A stretch of DNA of 64,000 nt from DASUPK01 sp963815045. GTDB taxonomy: Bacteria > Actinomycetota > Thermoleophilia > Solirubrobacterales > 70-9. Below are positions 34,536-42,884 of this stretch, piece by piece. The first letter of the stretch is position 1, and each line of letters starts with the position of its first letter. Where the stretch lies: NCBI GenBank assembly GCA_963815045.1, contig CAWFET010000002.1, positions 806,001 to 870,000 of the forward strand, in the 5' to 3' direction. The notes beneath the pieces were generated by a model, which did not search any database, was not told where the DNA came from, and was given only the letters and a program-made list of their open reading frames with translations. The position numbers and the translations under genes are program-made.

Positions 34536-35882
34536 TTAGCCGGGTGGGATGTTCTGATTGAGGCGGAAGAGGTTTTCCGGGTCGTAGCGGGCCTTGAGCC
34601 GGCGCAGCCGGTCCCAGGTGGAGCCGGGGTACGCCGCGCGCACCCGCTCCTCGCCCTCGTCCTCGAGGAAGCCCGCGTAGGCGCCGCGGTCGCCGTCGTC
34701 GAGCTCGGCTGTGAGTCCGGTGACCCAGGCGGCGTGCTCCGAGCGATCGGACGTGACCGGGTCGTGGATCGCCGCTACGTTGATCATGATCCGGCTCTGG
34801 CGGTGGGCGAAGGCCGTGGCATCCGCGGGCACGCGCGCCATCGCGCCGCCGAGCACGCGGATCTCGCAGGCAGCGGTCATCGCCGACGACTCGCCGATCC
34901 GCTCGAGGATCGTCTCCGCCTGCCGCGGGCCGACGCTGCGGGCGAACATCGTGCGCGTGAACCGTCCGAGGCGAGGGCCCTGCTCGTCGGGATACAACTC
35001 CGGATACGGCATCGGCCGCAGGAGATCGGCGATCGGCTCGGCCAGCGCGCGGAAGGGCGCGAGGACGCGCTGGCCCACTTCCAGGTCGCCCGCGTAGACC
35101 ATCCTGGCCAGGACGACGAGGCTGCCGTGAAGGTTCGCGGGCACGAAGGGCAGCGGCGGCGCCGGCATCACGCTGGCGATCGTGCTCAGCTCGTCGGGCG
35201 CCGCCTCGGCCTCCTCGACGAACCCGGCGATGACCTCGGGCGTGCCGGGGAGTACGAGCAGGCCCCCAAGGACCGCGTCGACCGGCTGGAGGCGGTACTT
35301 CAGGCGCGTGACAACGCCGAAGTTGCCGCCGCCGCCGCGCAGCCCCCAGAACAGCTCCGGCTCGGTCTCGGCGTCGACGCGGCGCAGTCGTCCGTCTGCG
35401 GTGACGATCTCGGCCGCGAGCAGGTTGTCGATGGTCAGCCCGTGCCTTCGCACCAGGAACCCGATGCCGCCGACGAGCGTGATGCCGCCGATCCCGACCG
35501 AGCCCGTGTCGCCGAAGCCGGTCGCAAGCCCGTGCTCGCCCGCCGCGACGGTGAACCCGCCGGCGGTGAGGCCCGCGCCCGCCCAGGCCGTGCGCCCGGC
35601 GGTGTCGACCTTGAACGAGCGCAGCGCCGAGAGGTCGATCACGAAGCCGCCGTCGGAGACGCCATGGCCCGCGGGGCTGTGACCGCCGCCACGGACGGCG
35701 ATCTCGGACCCGGTCTCGCGGGCGTCGGCGATGAGTCGGGCGATGTCGTCGGGCCCGCCGACGCGCGCGATGAGCGCAGGGCGGCGGTCGACGTGCGTGG
35801 CGAAGACGATCCGCGCCTCGTCGTAGCCGCGGTCCTCCGGGGTCAGTACGCGCCCCTCTCTGCGTTCATCTGCGGAGTACAT
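34536..35882 (-). CDS. FAD-linked oxidoreductase of the berberine-bridge (BBE) type
   Basis: 448 residues: an FAD-binding PCMH domain (PDDIARLIADARETGSEIAV) with RGGGHSPAGHG, whose His is the usual covalent FAD attachment, and GSVGIGGITLVGGIGFLVRRHG. The C-terminal BBE segment YDPENLFRLNQNI is present. Such enzymes oxidise sugars, alkaloids or phenolic compounds with O2. It is first in the run with the exporter and the hydrolase-like protein, which suggests modification and export of a small molecule. Confidence 0.9.
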   Translation of the reverse strand: MYSADERREGRVLTPEDRGYDEARIVFATHVDRRPALIARVGGPDDIARLIADARETGSEIAVRGGGHSPAGHGVSDGGFVIDLSALRSFKVDTAGRTAWAGAGLTAGGFTVAAGEHGLATGFGDTGSVGIGGITLVGGIGFLVRRHGLTIDNLLAAEIVTADGRLRRVDAETEPELFWGLRGGGGNFGVVTRLKYRLQPVDAVLGGLLVLPGTPEVIAGFVEEAEAAPDELSTIASVMPAPPLPFVPANLHGSLVVLARMVYAGDLEVGQRVLAPFRALAEPIADLLRPMPYPELYPDEQGPRLGRFTRTMFARSVGPRQAETILERIGESSAMTAACEIRVLGGAMARVPADATAFAHRQSRIMINVAAIHDPVTSDRSEHAAWVTGLTAELDDGDRGAYAGFLEDEGEERVRAAYPGSTWDRLRRLKARYDPENLFRLNQNIPPG

Positions 35883-36010
35883 GCGCCAAAGCCTGGCGAT
35901 CGCCGGCGGCTACGGCTATGCGAAAGGCGTAATCCCGCGACGGGTGCTCGGCGAGTTCCGAAGGGGGACATTTCCCTCACCGGCTGGACCCGACGGGCTA
36001 CGCTGTCCCG

Positions 36011-37201
36011 GTGACGCCGGGCACGGCATCGGCTGGTGTTGAGCACACGTTGCGCGAGGTGGCCAGGCGGCTCGAGGAGGAGATCGACGAGCTCGTCGCG
36101 ACAATGCTGCCGCGCATGCGCGCCGAGGTGCCGGACTTCGATGTCGGCTCACGGCCTGAGTTGCGCGACGCCGAGCGAGCGTCGATCTACGGGAATATCC
36201 GCGCCGTGCTTCGGGCCCTCGGGGGCGACCGCATCCAGCCCGACGCGCCCGCGGAAGCGATGGAGGAAGCGCGGATCACCGCTCGTGCCGGCGTGCCGCT
36301 CGAGGCGCTGCTCCACACCTATCGCGTCGGGCATGCGGTCGTCTGGGAGCGGGCCCTCGACGTCGTCGAAGAACTCGACGCCCGATCCCGGCATGCCGTC
36401 CTGCGGATCGGCTCGCATTGGCTATTCGGCTACGTAGACGCGATCGCCAAGCAGGTCACCAAGGAGTACATCCGCGAGCGGGACCGCATCATGCGCTCGA
36501 GCATCGAGCGGCGCGTCCAGCTCGTTCGCGACATCCTGGACGGGGCGACGATCGACGTTGGCGAACTCGGCTACGACCTCGAAGTCGAGCACCTAGCGCT
36601 CGTCGTCCAGGGGCCCGAGGCCGAGGCCTGGCTGGACGAGTTGTCAAGCCAGCTCCACCGCCGCCTGTTGACGATCTCGGTCTCGGATCAGGTGGTCTGG
36701 GGGTGGCTTGGCGCGCGGCGCGAGTCTGACACCCACGACTGGCGCCGGCTTGCCGGCGTCAACGTGCCCGAGGACACGTGCGCTGCCTTCGGTGAGCCAC
36801 GCTGGGGCGCCGAGGGATTCCGTCGCAGCCACGCTGAGGCGCTCGCAGCCCATCAGGTCGGCCAGCGTCTCCGAGCTCCGATCACCCGGTATGACGATGT
36901 GACGCTCGAGGCGGCACTGCTGACTGACGAGCGGGTGGCGCTACGGCTGGTCGAGCACGAACTCGGCCCGCTTGCGGAGGATGATGAGCGAGCGGCGAAG
37001 CTGCGAACGACACTGGACGCCTATCTGCGAGCCGGTCAGAACGCATCTGCCGCGGGGGCGATGTTGAACGTCAACGACCGCACGGTCGCCTACCGGATCC
37101 GGGGCATTGAGGATCTGCTCGGGCGCAGCGTGGCCGCGCGCAGCTCTGAGCTCGCGACAGCCCTGCGACTCCGCCGGCTGCGTAACGCGGCAGCGGATTG
37201 A
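36011..37201 (+). CDS. PucR-type transcription regulator
   Basis: 396 residues. The N-terminal part is helical (RsbRD/PucR-like sensor), the middle resembles the GGDEF-like domain of CdaR regulators, and the C-terminus carries the PucR helix-turn-helix (LRTTLDAYLRAGQNASAAGA followed by NVNDRTVAYRIRGIEDLLGR). It is divergent from the oxidase-exporter genes and probably controls them. The start is GTG, six bases after a TACGCT box, suggesting a leaderless transcript. Confidence 0.85.
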   Translation: MTPGTASAGVEHTLREVARRLEEEIDELVATMLPRMRAEVPDFDVGSRPELRDAERASIYGNIRAVLRALGGDRIQPDAPAEAMEEARITARAGVPLEALLHTYRVGHAVVWERALDVVEELDARSRHAVLRIGSHWLFGYVDAIAKQVTKEYIRERDRIMRSSIERRVQLVRDILDGATIDVGELGYDLEVEHLALVVQGPEAEAWLDELSSQLHRRLLTISVSDQVVWGWLGARRESDTHDWRRLAGVNVPEDTCAAFGEPRWGAEGFRRSHAEALAAHQVGQRLRAPITRYDDVTLEAALLTDERVALRLVEHELGPLAEDDERAAKLRTTLDAYLRAGQNASAAGAMLNVNDRTVAYRIRGIEDLLGRSVAARSSELATALRLRRLRNAAAD

Positions 37202-37278
37202 GCGAGTAGGTAAAGCGGTTAGCCTCGCGCAGTCTCAGTAAGCGTGCGGGTCGCTGCTGCCGCTTTCGCGTAGCGCGA

Positions 37279-37577
37279 CCGTGCGTCGGTGCGTCAAAGA
37301 ATCCGCGTGTTGGCTGGGGCTCCGGTACGCACGGATTTCGCCGCCTCCAACACGCGGACTTTGCGGCGGACTCAGAATCCGCGTTCTCACAGTTCCTAAA
37401 TAGCTCCGATTTGCAGGAACGTCATGCCGGAGGAGGGACTCGAACCCCCGACACGCGGATTATGATGACGGCGAGGAGGGGTCCTCTGAGGGTCGCTAAG
37501 AGGTTGCCAGGCGTGCTGAGGTCATCTGAGTTGGGCTGGAAGTCCGAAGTTGGACGCACAGTTCGACGCACGGTTTG
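37279..37577. repeat. Array repeat copy 5: AB flank, core, D flank
   Basis: AB 37279-37424, core 37425-37466 (42 bases) and D 37467-37577. All three blocks align with copies 2 and 4, including paired inverted sites and terminal GACGCAC units. Confidence 0.88.
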
Positions 37578-37613
37578 GATCCGGGCCGCGGCGTTCCCTA
37601 CCCTTGGATACCG

Positions 37614-37838
37614 ATGAGCGAAGCCCGAGAGATCGAGCTGGTCTTTGAGCCCCTCGAGGAAGGCGGCTACCACGTGTACGCCCCCGATCTTCCGGGCCTT
37701 CATACGCAGGGCGAGGACATTGACGACGCCACCAGGAATGCCGAGGAGGCGTTGGCCCTGTACGTAGAGGGCGTTCGCGAGGATGGCGGGTCGCTCGACA
37801 CGGGTGTGATTCGCCGAAAGTTCGCCCTGCCGGCGTGA
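37614..37838 (+). CDS. hicB: HicB-type antitoxin
   Basis: 74 residues with the HicB partial RNase H-like fold: VFEPLEEGGYHVYAPDLPGLHTQ, DDATRNAEEALALYVEG. It should neutralise the HicA toxin encoded by the overlapping next gene. It has no obvious DNA-binding extension, so autoregulation is uncertain. It begins 37 bases after the repeat D flank, at the very end of element E5. A TACCCT box lies just upstream of the ATG. Confidence 0.88.
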   Translation: MSEAREIELVFEPLEEGGYHVYAPDLPGLHTQGEDIDDATRNAEEALALYVEGVREDGGSLDTGVIRRKFALPA

Positions 37839-38059
37839 GCCCTCGACAGCCGGTCGTCTCGGGCAAGGCGCTGGTGCTGGCGCTTGAGCGAGACGGCTGG
37901 TCGGTTGTCCGCCAGCGCGGTAGCCACGTTCGGCTGAAGAAGCCGGGGCGTCGACATGCGCTGGTAGTGCCCCTCCACAGGGAAGTGAGGAAGGGAACGC
38001 TCGCCGGAATCCTGCGTGACGCCGGGCTGAGCGCGGACCGGTTGCGCGAGCTCCTTTGA
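37835..38059 (+). CDS. hicA: HicA-type mRNA interferase toxin
   Basis: 74 residues with the dsRBD-like HicA fold: VSGKALVLALERDGWSVVRQRGSHVRLKKPG, with the catalytic His in GSH, and VVPLHREVRKGTLAGILRDAGLS. HicA cleaves mRNA. The GTG overlaps the hicB stop (GTGA), and the order hicB-hicA is the less common but known one. A toxin-antitoxin pair at the edge of an integrated element would stabilise it. Confidence 0.88.
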   Translation: MSPRQPVVSGKALVLALERDGWSVVRQRGSHVRLKKPGRRHALVVPLHREVRKGTLAGILRDAGLSADRLRELL

Positions 38060-38387
38060 GAAGAGGGCTCGCCTCAGGTCGCGCCCCCTTCTCGCACGTT
38101 GCAGGAGTGCCATGCAGACAGCGCCGCGCTGCGGAAGCTCGCTTGGCGGGTTCAGCCCGGGTTCACCTCGAAGCGCCGCGTTCCACGGCTTTCCTGGATT
38201 TCCCAGGCGCGCTGGTGCTGGGCCCCCAAAGGGGCCGGCGGACCAGCCGCCATCCAGCCTCGGGGTGCTCGAGATCGCGGAGCGCTAGTCCACGAACGCG
38301 TGCCATCCGAGCTTGAGCGCGAGTCATGGGACTTGGAGCTCGGTGAGTGTTGACATCAGCTACCTCCAGTGGCGCGTGCAGCCGTCG
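38060..38387. other. Intergenic stretch after hicBA
   Basis: About 330 bases. Overlapping short frames on both strands, none with a recognisable domain or good start. Nothing identified. Confidence 0.35.
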
Positions 38388-38621
38388 TCAGCCGGTGTTG
38401 GCATCGGAGAGCTCGGCGCGCAGGGTTGCGATCTCGGTTACGGCTGCGGCCACGTAGTGGTGACGCCAGACCGAGAGCTCGTTGGCGAGGTCGAGCATGT
38501 AGGCACGATCGTCGGCGAGGTCTGTGATCAACGCGAGCCCGCGTTCCGACTCGAGCTCGACCAGGTGATCGCGAGCCTCGGCGGCTGTGACCGTCAGCAG
38601 TTGGAACTCGTCGTCGACCAT
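38388..38621 (-). CDS. Hypothetical small protein
   Basis: 77 residues, acidic and probably helical (FQLLTVTAAEARDHLVELES, AAAVTEIATLRAELSD). An ATG start without a clear binding site. The codon pattern is compatible with a real gene, but there is no family or operon support. Confidence 0.35.
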   Translation of the reverse strand: MVDDEFQLLTVTAAEARDHLVELESERGLALITDLADDRAYMLDLANELSVWRHHYVAAAVTEIATLRAELSDANTG

Positions 38622-38667
38622 TTCAAGCTCATCCCGGCCCTTCCATGAAGTTGGGTCCTTTGCTTGC

Positions 38668-39657
38668 TCACGTGGAAAGGCGAGACGGCGAGCGGCTCGC
38701 TCCTGGGGCGGGATCAGGCTCGCGTCGCTCTGCCGAGGCGGTTGACGCGTAGGCGGCCACGAAGCCCTGGCGCCAGCTCGGGTAGCGCAGCTCCCAGCCC
38801 AGCTCGCGCTTGGCCTTCGCGTTCGAGGCGCCGCGGGACTCGGTTCCCATCAGCACCAGCGCTTCGCCCGCGAACAGCCGCGCCAACCAGCGCGGAAGGC
38901 GGCGGGGCGGCTTGGCCCCAAGCGCCTCCGCGAACACCGGCAGCCACTCGCGCAGCGGGGCGGGCTCGTCGTCGACGATGTTGTAGACGCCGGCTTCGCC
39001 GCGCTCGAGCGCGAGCACGGTCGCCGCGGCGGCGTCGTCGAGGTGGATGAACGAGGTGACGCCCCCGCCTTCGCCGACGATCGGGTACTGCCGCTTGCGC
39101 ACCGGGTCGATCAGCCCGTCGTTGGCGGCGCCGTAGAAGAGGCCGTAGCGAAGCGCGATCCCGCCGGCCTCAGTGACCGCCTCTTCGAGATGGCGCATCG
39201 CGGCGAGGGACTCGCGCATCGACGGCACCGGCCTGGGGTCGAGCGGGTCGTCCTCGCCCTTCACCGGCTCGCCGTCCCGCGCGTAGCGGGAGGTGGCGTT
39301 GCTCTGGGCGACGAAGCGGCGCACGCCCGCCTCGCCTGCGGCGGCCAGCAGCGCGTCGGTGGCCTCCGTCCGAAGCCGGTTGGTCGTCGCGAAAACGCGA
39401 TCGAAGTTCCGGGAGAAGCGAACTTTCAGCGCGGTCGCCTGATGGACGATCGCCTCGGGCTCGGAGGCGAGGACGGCCTTGCGAACCGCACGCGCGTCGA
39501 GCAGGTCGATGGCGACCGGTTTCGCCCCGAGCGTTCGCACGTGCTCGGCGCTGCCGGGTGATCTGACCGTGCCGATCACCTCGTGCCCTGCGTCGATCAG
39601 TTGGGGGACGAGCCGGGTTCCGATCGCCCCGCTGGCTCCTGTAACGAAGACTCGCAT
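38668..39657 (-). CDS. NAD-dependent epimerase/dehydratase family protein
   Basis: An extended short-chain dehydrogenase of 329 residues: nucleotide-binding VFVTGASGAIGTRLVPQL at the N-terminus, then DLLDARAVRKA, and an active-site region with Ser/Tyr in RRFVAQSNATSRYA (the usual YxxxK is not evident). I chose the ATG at 39657 with its GGAG site; an upstream start adds six residues. It is divergent from an ECF41-type sigma gene. ECF41 sigmas are regularly paired with an oxidoreductase, epimerase or carboxymuconolactone decarboxylase gene, so this is its expected partner. Confidence 0.82.
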   Translation of the reverse strand: MRVFVTGASGAIGTRLVPQLIDAGHEVIGTVRSPGSAEHVRTLGAKPVAIDLLDARAVRKAVLASEPEAIVHQATALKVRFSRNFDRVFATTNRLRTEATDALLAAAGEAGVRRFVAQSNATSRYARDGEPVKGEDDPLDPRPVPSMRESLAAMRHLEEAVTEAGGIALRYGLFYGAANDGLIDPVRKRQYPIVGEGGGVTSFIHLDDAAAATVLALERGEAGVYNIVDDEPAPLREWLPVFAEALGAKPPRRLPRWLARLFAGEALVLMGTESRGASNAKAKRELGWELRYPSWRQGFVAAYASTASAERREPDPAPGASRSPSRLST

Positions 39658-39669
39658 GATTCTCCTTTC

Positions 39670-39696
39670 GGTCACATCGACTCGATTTCAGGGGTC
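39670..39696 (+). promoter_or_regulatory. ECF41-like promoter before the sigma gene
   Basis: GGTCACA (39670-39676), 16 bases, GGTC (39693-39696). This differs by one base in each box from the ECF41 consensus TGTCACA-N16-CGTC. It lies 36 bases before the sigma ATG, which fits autoregulation. Confidence 0.55.
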
Positions 39697-39732
39697 TAGT
39701 GCTATGACCCAACGCGACGGAGGAACGTGACA

Positions 39733-40617
39733 ATGGATGAGCGAGACTGGCTGGCGGAGCGTTTCGAGGAGCACCGAGGCCGCCTGCGCGGGGTGGCCTA
39801 CCGGATGCTCGGCTCACTGAGCGAGGCCGACGACGCCGTCCAGGAGGCCTGGCTACGGCTCAGTCGCTCGGATGCGGACGAGATCGAGAACCTCCGCGCC
39901 TGGCTGACGACGGTGGTAGGACGCGTGTCGCTGAACATGCTGCGCTCACGCGGCTCGCGACGCGAGCAGCCGCTTGACGTGCACGTGCCCGAGCCGATCG
40001 TCGACCGCGCTGACGGGACCGACCCCGAGCACGAGGCGCTGGTGGCCGACTCCGTCGGTCTCGCGCTGCTCGTGGTGCTCGAGACGCTGAGCCCCGCCGA
40101 GCGGCTCGCGTTCGTGCTCCACGATATCTTCGCCGTGCCCTTCGAGGAGATCGCGCCGATCGTCGACCGCTCCCCCGAGGCGGCCCGCCAGCTGGCGAGC
40201 CGTGCCCGCCGCCGCGTCCAGGGCGAGAACCCCGCCCCCGACGCCGACCTTGATACTCAGCGCGAGGTCGTCGATGCCTTCCTCGCGGCCGCCCGCGAGG
40301 GGGACTTCGAGCGACTGGTCGCGGTGCTCGATCCGGACGTGGTGCTCAGACGAGACTTTGGTCCGCTGGCGGTAGGTGCTGCGAGAGAGGTCCGCGGGGC
40401 CGAGGAGGTCGCCAGCCAGGCGCTCATCGCCTCGCAGCTGGGCCTGCTCGTCAAGCCGGCGCTCGTCAACGGCGCCTTCGGGTGGGTCGCAACCCGCGAC
40501 GGAGAGCCGTTCTCGGTCGGGGGCATCACTGTCCGGGGCGGCAAGATCGCCGAGATCGACATCCTCCTCGACCAGGGGCGACTCCGGGCGCTCGACCTGA
40601 CGATCCTCGACGACTGA
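39733..40617 (+). CDS. ECF41-type RNA polymerase sigma factor with SnoaL-like C-terminal domain
   Basis: 294 residues: region 2 (YRMLGSLSEADDAVQEAWLR, NLRAWLTTVVGRVSLNMLRS), region 4 (LSPAERLAFVLHDIFAVPFE, DRSPEAARQLASRARRR) and a C-terminal SnoaL/NTF2-like extension (VVDAFLAAAREGDFERLVAVL). HVPEP between the sigma regions corresponds to the WLPEP motif of ECF41 factors. In that group the extension controls activity without an anti-sigma. The ATG at 39733 has a GGAGGA site. It is divergent from the epimerase gene, and the exporter at 41026 carries the matching promoter. Confidence 0.85.
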   Translation: MDERDWLAERFEEHRGRLRGVAYRMLGSLSEADDAVQEAWLRLSRSDADEIENLRAWLTTVVGRVSLNMLRSRGSRREQPLDVHVPEPIVDRADGTDPEHEALVADSVGLALLVVLETLSPAERLAFVLHDIFAVPFEEIAPIVDRSPEAARQLASRARRRVQGENPAPDADLDTQREVVDAFLAAAREGDFERLVAVLDPDVVLRRDFGPLAVGAAREVRGAEEVASQALIASQLGLLVKPALVNGAFGWVATRDGEPFSVGGITVRGGKIAEIDILLDQGRLRALDLTILDD

Positions 40618-40649
40618 CCGCCAGAGACGGGTCACAAGACAGCCAGATC

Positions 40650-40891
40650 GCGGGTCTTAGGGCCAGATGCAATCCATCCGCCCGCGCTCGGGCGGGCCTT
40701 CGGACGAGCTGCGGGAGCACATCCGGCTGGACCCCAACGCGGAGCTGGCTGTCGGCGAGGGCGAGGTGCGCCTCCTGCACCACATCCTCGGCCTCGGACA
40801 CGCTGCCGAGCATCCGGTAGGCGATTGCGAACGCGACCGGCCGCAGCTCGACAACCTCAATCGAGGGGTCTTGGGTGGATTGGGTGGACAT
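40650..40891 (-). pseudogene. Truncated ECF sigma factor remnant
   Basis: From the ATG at 40891 the frame reads IEVVELRPVAFAIAYRMLGS and SEAEDVVQEAHLALADSQLR, the start of sigma region 2. It then loses all similarity: regions 2.3-4 are missing. It lies between the intact ECF41-type sigma and the exporter, and a TGTCACA box lies just upstream of it on its own strand. Probably the leftover of a second sigma gene. Confidence 0.6.
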
Positions 40892-40965
40892 GGCTCATTC
40901 GGCTCGTCGGCATTCCGGGTCCCTGACTCCTGCGCCCCGATCTGTGACAAAGATCACCGGAGCTC

Positions 40966-40992
40966 TGTCACATCTGCTGATTGCTTCGCGTC
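40966..40992 (+). promoter_or_regulatory. Exact ECF41 consensus promoter of the MFS exporter
   Basis: TGTCACA (40966-40972), 16 bases, CGTC (40989-40992): a perfect match to the published ECF41 promoter. It ends 33 bases before the exporter ATG. Confidence 0.75.
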
Positions 40993-41025
40993 TTAGGTGC
41001 GAGTCAGCGAGACGAAAGGACCGAC

Positions 41026-42606
41026 ATGAGCACCTACACCGCGAGCCATCAACAGGCCACCGCCACCCGCCGCAGGGTCCGCCTGCCACGCGCCGACGCG
41101 ACCACCCCGTCCTTCCTTGCAACCCGACGCGGCAAGCTCACCCTCGCACTGCTGTGCGCGGTCGCGTTCCTGGACTTCGTGGATGGATCGATCGTCAACA
41201 TCGCGCTGCCTTCGATCCGCCGTGCCCTTCACTTCTCCGAGGGAGACCTTCAGTGGGTTCCGAGCGCCTACCTGCTCACCTATGGCGGTTTCATGCTCCT
41301 CGGCGGGCGCGCCGCCGATTTGCTCGGCCGCCGCCGGGTCCTGGTCGCCGGCGTAATCGTGATCGGCGTCTCATCGCTCGCCGGCGGATTCGCAGGCAGC
41401 TCGGGAGTGCTGATAGCTGCCCGTCTTGCGCAGGGCTTCGGTGCTGCGATGACGCTTCCGGCAGCGCTTTCGATTCTCACCACGAGTTTCAAGGAAGGCA
41501 AGGACCGGAACACGGCGCTCGGGGTGTGGGGCGGCGTCGCCGGGCTCGCATCGGCGGCCGGCGTGCTCCTAGGCGGCCTCCTGACCGAGGGGCCCGGATG
41601 GCGCTGGGTGATGTTCGTCAACCCGCTCGCCGTCCTCTTCGTCCTCGCTGGGATCTTCGTGCTCATTCCAGGTCAGCGGGGTCGGGCGCGGCTCGAGAAC
41701 TTCGATCTGCTGGGGGCCCTCCTGGCGACCGGCGGGATGCTGTTGCTCGTCTACACGCTGGTCGAGGCGCCCACGGTCGGCTGGGGCACTGCCCGGACGA
41801 TCGGCGGGCTCGCCGCGGCGGTGGCGCTGCTGGCGGCGTTCGTGGCAAACGAGCGGCAACACCGCAACCCGCTCGCCCCGCTTTCGATCTTCCGCATCAA
41901 CGGGTTGGGGTACTCGAACGTCACCCAGCTGGTGGCGTTTGCCGGGCTCCTGGCGATGTTCCTCTACCTGACCCTCTACATGCAGAACGTGCTCGGCTAT
42001 TCGGCGATCCAGACCGGCGCCGCGTACATCCCGTTGTGCTTCGCGGTCGCCATCGCCGCCGGGGTCGCATCGCAGCTGATCTCGCGGATCGGGACACGGC
42101 CCCTGATCGTCACCGGCGCGTTGATCGCCGCCGGGGGCCTTTACTGGCTGTCGCGGATCCCCGTCCAGGGCTCCTACGTCTCCGACCTGCTGCCCGGGAT
42201 GCTCTTGCTGGCGATCGGCGGCGGGCCGGTGTTCGTCGGCGTCACGACCGCTGCCAACGCCGGCGTCCCCGCCGATAAGGCGGGGTTGGCCGCCTCGCTG
42301 CTTAACGCATCCCAGCAGTTGGGCGGCGCGCTCGGGCTGGCGACCTATACCGCGATCGCCACCAGCCGCACCAATGACCTTCTGGCTGCGCACGCGCCAG
42401 TGGCTCAAGCGCTCACCGCCGGCTTTCAGCGCGCGCTGCTCGTCGGCAGCCTCTTCGTTCTCGCCGCGGCGGTGATTGGGTTACGTGCGACCAATACGCG
42501 CGGCGAAGCGCAGGGCGCAGAGGCGCAGCGGCGAGTCGAGCCGCAGATGCCGGAGTCGATGGGTGGTCGCCCAGATGAGGCGCTTCCGGGGGAGCTGGCC
42601 GCATGA
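41026..42606 (+). CDS. DHA2-family MFS exporter, ECF41 regulated
   Basis: The 526-residue protein has about 14 membrane helices, VDGSIVNIALPSI and motif A GGRAADLLGRRR, but is clearly less similar to the other two exporters in this window. The basic N-terminal extension (~35 residues) and polar C-terminal tail are cytoplasmic. A GAAAGGA site precedes the ATG. The ECF41 promoter in front and the sigma gene 400 bases upstream make it the likely output of that circuit. It should export a toxic compound by proton antiport. Confidence 0.9.
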   Translation: MSTYTASHQQATATRRRVRLPRADATTPSFLATRRGKLTLALLCAVAFLDFVDGSIVNIALPSIRRALHFSEGDLQWVPSAYLLTYGGFMLLGGRAADLLGRRRVLVAGVIVIGVSSLAGGFAGSSGVLIAARLAQGFGAAMTLPAALSILTTSFKEGKDRNTALGVWGGVAGLASAAGVLLGGLLTEGPGWRWVMFVNPLAVLFVLAGIFVLIPGQRGRARLENFDLLGALLATGGMLLLVYTLVEAPTVGWGTARTIGGLAAAVALLAAFVANERQHRNPLAPLSIFRINGLGYSNVTQLVAFAGLLAMFLYLTLYMQNVLGYSAIQTGAAYIPLCFAVAIAAGVASQLISRIGTRPLIVTGALIAAGGLYWLSRIPVQGSYVSDLLPGMLLLAIGGGPVFVGVTTAANAGVPADKAGLAASLLNASQQLGGALGLATYTAIATSRTNDLLAAHAPVAQALTAGFQRALLVGSLFVLAAAVIGLRATNTRGEAQGAEAQRRVEPQMPESMGGRPDEALPGELAA

Positions 42607-42737
42607 ATCGCCGCGACACAGCCGTCGGAATTCTCGACTGAGCATCCGCGTTCCTAGTCATCACGATGGCGCTCGCCCTCCTCTCCCACGGGGTCAGCCG
42701 TCTCGCGATCAACGATTGGGCCGTGCAGTTACGAGGA

Positions 42738-42884
42738 CCGTGCGTCGGCGCGTCAAGAATCCGCGTGTTGGCTCGCCGCTCGCCACGCACGGATTTCCTC
42801 GCAATTTGACACGCGGACTTGTGTGCCGAGCCCGGAATCCGCGTGTTCGCAGCTTGCGGAAAGTATTGATTTACAGGAGGTTCA
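42738..42884. repeat. Array repeat copy 6: AB flank next to the intact tRNA
   Basis: The AB flank aligns with copies 2, 4 and 5 and directly touches the 3' end of tRNA-Met. Unlike the other copies there is no D flank, because the intact 5' half of the tRNA is on the other side. Confidence 0.87.

Larger units (their letters stand above)
31615..37424. mobile_element. Array element E4 (about 5.8 kb)
   Basis: Between cores at 31615 and 37425. Cargo: HSL-type hydrolase, MFS exporter and covalent-flavin oxidase on the minus strand, and a PucR regulator on the plus strand. No recombinase. Confidence 0.7.
37425..42884. mobile_element. Array element E5 (about 5.5 kb), adjacent to the intact tRNA
   Basis: Between the core at 37425 and the tRNA-Met at 42885. 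Cargo: HicBA, a hypothetical gene, an epimerase, an ECF41-type sigma, a sigma remnant and an MFS exporter. No recombinase. Confidence 0.7.

Noticed and set aside
34023..36014. 663-codon plus-strand frame
   Set aside because: Antisense shadow of the exporter and the flavin oxidase, whose own frames show clear domains.
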